Part shown: positions 5,467 to 6,928 of the stretch, one piece after another
Layout of the letters: the number at the start of each line of letters is the position of its first letter
How positions within the stretch are numbered: the first letter of the stretch is position 1
From: IMCC26077 sp044344975
Lineage (GTDB): Bacteria > Actinomycetota > Actinomycetes > Nanopelagicales > Nanopelagicaceae
Assembly (NCBI GenBank): GCA_044344975.1
Contig: JBIJBY010000064.1
Span: 1-6,928 of the forward strand
DNA: 6,928 bases
Reading direction: 5' to 3'
Program-made: the position numbers and the translations under genes
Notes under the pieces: model-generated
Databases searched by the model: none
What the model was told of the DNA's origin: nothing
The model's input: only the letters and a program-made list of their open reading frames with translations

Positions 5467-6785
5467 ACTCACTCGAGGCGTCTTATCTACGTTCAGGGCG
5501 ACATTTCGGAGTTATCCACTTTGGTTTAGGAGCTTTCCATCGTGGACATCAGGCAGTTTATTTCGATGACGCTCTCCGTAATGGCGTGGGTGAGTGGGGA
5601 GTTTACGGAATCTCTCCACGCAGCTCCACAGTCACCGACCAATTAAGAGGACAAAATTTTCTCTACACAGTTAATGAACGCCAAGGAGCAGAGCAAAAAC
5701 CACGCGTTGTTGCGTCAATTTTTGATGGCTCATTATTTGAACCGGAGAATCCATCTTTAATTGAAGCCGCACTCTCGTTGGAGTTAAAGATGATCACAGT
5801 TACCGTAACCGAAAAAGCCTATGTAGCTAGTCTTGATCAACGCTCCATGCCCAATAGATTGCTCGATCTTTTGAAAATTCGCTTTACAAAGGGATTGACA
5901 GCGCCAACGCTTATCTCATGCGATAACTTGCCTGAGAATGGCTCGTTCTTACGTAATGTGTTGCTCCAAAGCGCCAGTGAAAGAAAGTTGGAACGTGAAT
6001 TTCAAAACTGGGTAGCGGCGCTGGCAATCCCGGATTCGATGGTTGATCGAATTGTGCCCGCTATTACTCCTACCGCCATTGATGAGTTTGCGCGAGAGTT
6101 CGGATATCGCGATGAGTCACTTATATCGACAGAACCATTTCGCCAGTGGGTAGTCGCTACGCACTCGTCGCCCGTTAACTTGGGCGAATTGGGTATTGAG
6201 GTGTCAGATGATGTAGCTAGGTATGAAAAAATGAAATTACGTCTATTTAATGGCGCGCACTCCAGCACTGCATACTTCAGTCAACTCTCCAATCTGGAGT
6301 ATGTCTACCAAGCAATGCAAATTCCAGCATGGCAAGGTTTTACCAAAGAGCTACAGAAAGAACTCAGTTGTTCTTTCACTCCTCCATCGGGAGTTGATCT
6401 GGCAATCTATAGCGACTTAGCAAGATCGCGGATTGCCAATAGCGCGGTTGCGCATCGCAGTGCACAAATTGCGATGGATGGATCGGCTAAATTGCCGCAG
6501 AGGTTATTCAAAGCCATCAATGCTCTTGCTCAAGAGAACAAGCCACGAGACCGGGTGGCTTTTGCTCTAGCCCTTTGGATTAAATTTTTAGCGAGTGATT
6601 TACCCATTGTTGACCCGTTAGCGACTGACCTAAGAGAGCGAGCGCGACGGTTCGAACCGGTCGCCTCTGTGATGCAAACTCCAGGTCTCCGCGATCCAGT
6701 TCTTGAATCAGAATGGATGTTGATTGATGCACATCTCCAGCAGTTGAAGAGATATGCGCCAATAGAAATTGTTGGTAATTTTTAA
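5463..6785 (+). CDS. uxuB: Mannitol dehydrogenase-superfamily hexuronate reductase (fructuronate reductase-like)
   Basis: This is an NAD(H)-dependent polyol/hexonate dehydrogenase of 440 residues. An N-terminal Rossmann domain opens with VIHFGLGAFHRGHQA (17-31), then ITVTVTEKAY (111-120) and ISCDNLPENG (151-160). SMVDRIVPAITPTA (192-205) and EPFRQWV (224-230) lead into the C-terminal domain. The catalytic KxxxxNxxH is KLRLFNGAH (Lys258, Asn263, His266), and QIAMDGSAKLPQRL (335-348) follows. UxuB makes D-mannonate from D-fructuronate; placement directly after uxaC supports a hexuronate role rather than mannitol. Because a UxaA-family gene lies next door, tagaturonate reduction to altronate is a real alternative. 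The protein is shorter than E. coli UxuB (about 486 residues), chiefly because little precedes the Rossmann motif. Translation starts within ATGA at 5463-5466 without a Shine-Dalgarno, so it is coupled to uxaC. Confidence 0.9.
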   Translation: MNSLEASYLRSGRHFGVIHFGLGAFHRGHQAVYFDDALRNGVGEWGVYGISPRSSTVTDQLRGQNFLYTVNERQGAEQKPRVVASIFDGSLFEPENPSLIEAALSLELKMITVTVTEKAYVASLDQRSMPNRLLDLLKIRFTKGLTAPTLISCDNLPENGSFLRNVLLQSASERKLEREFQNWVAALAIPDSMVDRIVPAITPTAIDEFAREFGYRDESLISTEPFRQWVVATHSSPVNLGELGIEVSDDVARYEKMKLRLFNGAHSSTAYFSQLSNLEYVYQAMQIPAWQGFTKELQKELSCSFTPPSGVDLAIYSDLARSRIANSAVAHRSAQIAMDGSAKLPQRLFKAINALAQENKPRDRVAFALALWIKFLASDLPIVDPLATDLRERARRFEPVASVMQTPGLRDPVLESEWMLIDAHLQQLKRYAPIEIVGNF

Positions 6786-6797
6786 AGGCACGTTGAT

Positions 6798-6928
6798 TTA
6801 GAGAGTTGAACCATAAAGTCGCGAGAGGTTAAATTCTCGATGACCTCCAACTTCAGCGGCAGGCAATTTTCCATTGGCGACAGCGATGATTTCATAAAAG
6901 ATTCGCGCTCCTACCTCAACCACGGTTT
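6798..6928 (-). CDS. UxaA-family (altronate dehydratase-like) protein, C-terminal end, 5' part outside window
   Basis: An open minus-strand frame runs from the right edge (first full codon 6926-6924) to TAA at 6800-6798, giving 42 residues. It contains VEVGARIFYEIIAVANGKLPA, here split as VEVGARIFYE and IIAVANGKLPAAEVGGHREF, and ends LSRLYGSTL. The pattern of an amphipathic helix, a VA(N/S)GK turn, GHREF and a terminal G-x-TL is typical of the C-terminus of altronate dehydratase (UxaA, large domain) and related UxaA-family lyases. Altronate dehydratase converts D-altronate to 2-keto-3-deoxygluconate, which fits the uxaC and reductase genes it converges with, 12 bases apart. Other UxaA-family enzymes, such as galactarate dehydratase-like or sulfolactate lyase-like proteins, remain possible because only the tail is visible and the catalytic part is missing. 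Confidence 0.72.
   Translation of the reverse strand, partial: TVVEVGARIFYEIIAVANGKLPAAEVGGHREFNLSRLYGSTL

Noticed and set aside
6786..6797. Terminator between the reductase and the UxaA-like gene
   Set aside because: The 12-base gap has no dyad and no T-run in a suitable place; the TTTTTAA at the reductase end is part of its last codons without a preceding stem.

Overview
The window looks like a compact chromosomal segment of an actinobacterium with moderate GC content. The evidence is a CbiN of the PDGLE type, a CbiQ with a histidine-rich N-terminus, a cbiM that appears to be leaderless, and very tight gene packing: 4- to 8-base overlaps, convergent stop codons that touch, and no non-coding stretch longer than about 65 bases. 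Streamlined freshwater actinobacteria (Candidatus Planktophila/Nanopelagicus-like) would fit. This placement is an inference from gene style and base composition; no rRNA or other phylogenetic marker is present.

Layout. (1) Positions 1-374, plus strand: the C-terminal part of a short-chain dehydrogenase of the HSDL2/citronellal-dehydrogenase-like type, cut by the left window edge. (2) Positions 375-2938, minus strand: a complete cbiM-cbiN-cbiQ-cbiO cluster encoding an energy-coupling-factor (ECF) importer for Co2+ (or Ni2+). Its last stop codon abuts the dehydrogenase stop codon. (3) Positions 2939-3002: a 64-bp divergent control region. It carries a promoter-like element that would start the cbiM transcript exactly at the GTG start codon, and a 17-bp imperfect palindrome that fills the spacer of that promoter. 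(4) Positions 3003-6785, plus strand: three overlapping genes for an intracellular alpha/beta hydrolase, uronate isomerase (UxaC) and a mannitol-dehydrogenase-superfamily hexuronate reductase (UxuB-like). (5) Positions 6798-6928, minus strand: the C-terminal 42 codons of a UxaA-family (altronate dehydratase-like) protein, cut by the right window edge.

How the genes fit together. UxaC turns D-glucuronate into D-fructuronate, or D-galacturonate into D-tagaturonate. The reductase then makes D-mannonate or D-altronate, and a UxaA-type dehydratase would make 2-keto-3-deoxygluconate from altronate. The hydrolase overlaps uxaC and so is probably made together with it. The likeliest idea is that it releases uronate (or opens a related ester or lactone) before isomerisation; its substrate cannot be read from sequence. 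The metal importer is a separate unit that shares only the divergent control region. No mobile elements, CRISPR arrays, tRNA or rRNA genes were seen. The most unusual items are the leaderless cbiM promoter with its palindrome and the hydrolase tied to the uronate pathway.
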